Below, in pieces: positions 41,095 to 41,988 of a DNA stretch of 41,988 nt; positions within the stretch are counted from its first letter, which is position 1, and each line of letters starts with the position of its first letter. The notes under the pieces were generated by a model. That model was not told the DNA's origin, made no database searches, and worked only from the letters and a program-made list of their open reading frames with translations. The position numbers and the translations under genes were made by a program. The DNA is from an uncultured Clostridia bacterium. Its GTDB lineage: Bacteria; Bacillota; Clostridia; TANB77; CAG-508. The stretch spans positions 1-41,988 of the forward strand of contig CAKPRQ010000011.1 of NCBI GenBank assembly GCA_934182605.1. The letters run 5' to 3'.

Positions 41095-41134
41095 AAAAAC
41101 TCTGTTAAGGTCAGTTGACTTTAACAGAGTTTTT
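41095..41134. terminator. Bidirectional terminator between the two ASCH genes
   Basis: AAACTCTGTTAA (41097-41108) and TTAACAGAGTTT (41121-41132) are perfect 12-bp arms flanked by A-run and T-run, ending both converging genes. Confidence 0.85.
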
Positions 41135-41153
41135 GTTGTTGGTATATACAAGA

Positions 41154-41802
41154 TCATGCAAGCTTTCCGTTGAAAACATATTCACGCGAATGCTTGTTGT
41201 AATAGCCCTCCCTCATTATTTGAGTTTGCACCCAACCATACTTTTTGATGATATGGGTAAATTCAGGAAGTCTGTAATCTGCAATCGTAATGAGTGGCTT
41301 GGTAGTACCAAGGTACTCGAAAGACTGTTCTAGTAGTCTTGTTCCAATATGTTTTTCTCGAAAGCCTTCAACCACAAGAAGAGTACAAATTTTCCTTTCG
41401 GTTATGTCTTTTTTCAAAAAAGCAACACCTGCAACATTGCTCCCAATAGTGCAAAAGATAACTTCACCTGTACCCTTGAACACTCTCGGAATTTCTTTTG
41501 TCCAAAACCATTCAAAATAATTATGATAGTCTGTGCAAATGAAATCAGTAACAATATAAACTGCTTGTGCAAGTGTCCCAAACAGCTTATGATTGTTAAT
41601 AAATGCACTCAAGGTATAAATTTGAGAGCTGTCATTTTGTTTTTTCAATTCAAACACATAAACTCCTAGTTTTTCTTTGTTTTTAGGATAAATTGTACGG
41701 TACATTTTCAGAATATCCAACCCGTACTTCAAGAGTTTTGATTTTCTTGTTGATGAGATTGAAATATTCCCTCTTAATTCTCCAATTGTGATTCTTCGCC
41801 AT
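41154..41802 (-). pseudogene. Broken ASCH-GNAT fusion gene
   Basis: The good start (ATG at 41802, GGAAGG 8 bases before it, promoter at 41844) opens a frame reading MAKNHNWRIKREYFNLI... KTLEVRVGYS, a clear ASCH N-terminus, which stops after 39 residues. Another frame, open to 41154, begins in the same DNA and carries the ASCH end ILKMYRTIYPKNKEKLGVYVFE, then a GNAT acetyltransferase domain (VAGVAFLKKDI, LLVVEGFREKHIGTRLLEQS as the acetyl-CoA loop, IKKYGWVQTQ). About 50 central ASCH residues are missing, and the frame changes near 41710-41730. So a deletion has destroyed the fusion, although the GNAT part (about 130 residues) is intact and might be made from an internal start. Composition is richer in GC than the neighbours, suggesting transfer. 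Confidence 0.7.
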
Positions 41803-41843
41803 GATACCAACCTTCCTTTTTTTAAAGTTTATGGCATAATAAA

Positions 41844-41872
41844 ATTATAACATATTATTAAAAAATTGTAAA
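41844..41872 (-). promoter_or_regulatory. Promoter of the ASCH-GNAT gene
   Basis: Minus strand TTTACA (41872-41867), 17 bases, TATAAT (41849-41844). Confidence 0.7.
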
Positions 41873-41916
41873 TAATTCAATAGGACTAACAGAAAAAAAG
41901 AGTAAATTATTTCGGG

Positions 41917-41983
41917 AATTTGACAGTTGCATAACATCGAAATTGATATAAGCATTTAAAATGCTTAATTTTTTTGTCAAATT
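41917..41983. repeat. Nested hairpins at the window end
   Basis: Outer arms AATTTGACA (41917-41925) and TGTCAAATT (41975-41983). Inner hairpin AAGCATT/AATGCTT (41950-41966) followed by ATTTTTTT, a good plus-strand terminator. No gene is visible before it in the window. Confidence 0.5.
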
Positions 41984-41988
41984 TTTCT

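Overview
The window is AT-rich DNA from an anaerobic, endospore-forming member of the Clostridia/Firmicutes, most likely a gut lineage (inference). Class III anaerobic ribonucleotide reductase, Pta-AckA and a clostridial Der-PlsY-GpsA block point to an anaerobe. YabP, YabQ, DivIC and dipicolinate synthase B point to a sporulator. Nearly all genes use AGA/TTA/ATA-type codons, and strong promoters of TTGACA-17-TATAAT type are easy to see.

Layout. 1-600: a small unknown gene of atypical composition, terminators and the phased A-tract promoter of the nrd cluster. 600-6800: a degenerate NrdD-like ATP-cone protein, nrdG, an nrdD with a glutaredoxin-like tail, and trxB. 6800-9660: a structured non-coding element, recN with an SOS-box-like site, tdk and a small membrane protein gene. 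9711-16864: a complete, compact (about 7.15 kb) filamentous-phage (inovirus) prophage between 21-bp direct repeats. It carries ssDNA-binding protein, major coat protein, Zot/pI ATPase, minor coat proteins, adhesin, origin-like inverted repeats, a gene II-type Rep and a divergent regulator switch. The right repeat lies 47 bp upstream of a tyrosine recombinase of Xer type that is outside the repeats. 18-22 kb: a secreted protein of atypical composition, dpaB, ackA, pta, tRNA-Leu(GAG) and RNase P RNA. 22-30 kb: a frameshifted lipoprotein gene, gpsA, plsY, der, rpmF, rho, divIC, yabQ, yabP, then a small module of two membrane peptides and a tiny lipoprotein. 30-42 kb: accessory genes: DUF4143-type ATPase, alkaline-phosphatase-superfamily hydrolase, ABC exporter, HipA-like kinase, HelD helicase with a probable attenuator leader, and two ASCH-domain genes, one of them broken.

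How parts work together. The nrd cluster plus trxB forms a plausible dNTP supply chain with its own electron delivery (TrxB to the NrdD-linked redoxin). The prophage most likely uses the adjacent host Xer-type recombinase to integrate at a dif-like palindrome in front of that gene. Integration moves a phage promoter away from the structural operon and points it at the recombinase gene. Four short islands of visibly higher GC (155-418, 18042-18566, 29468-30187, 41154-41872) each carry their own sigma-A-like promoter and look like acquired cassettes.

All identifications come from reading the sequence and recalling family motifs. No database search was possible.
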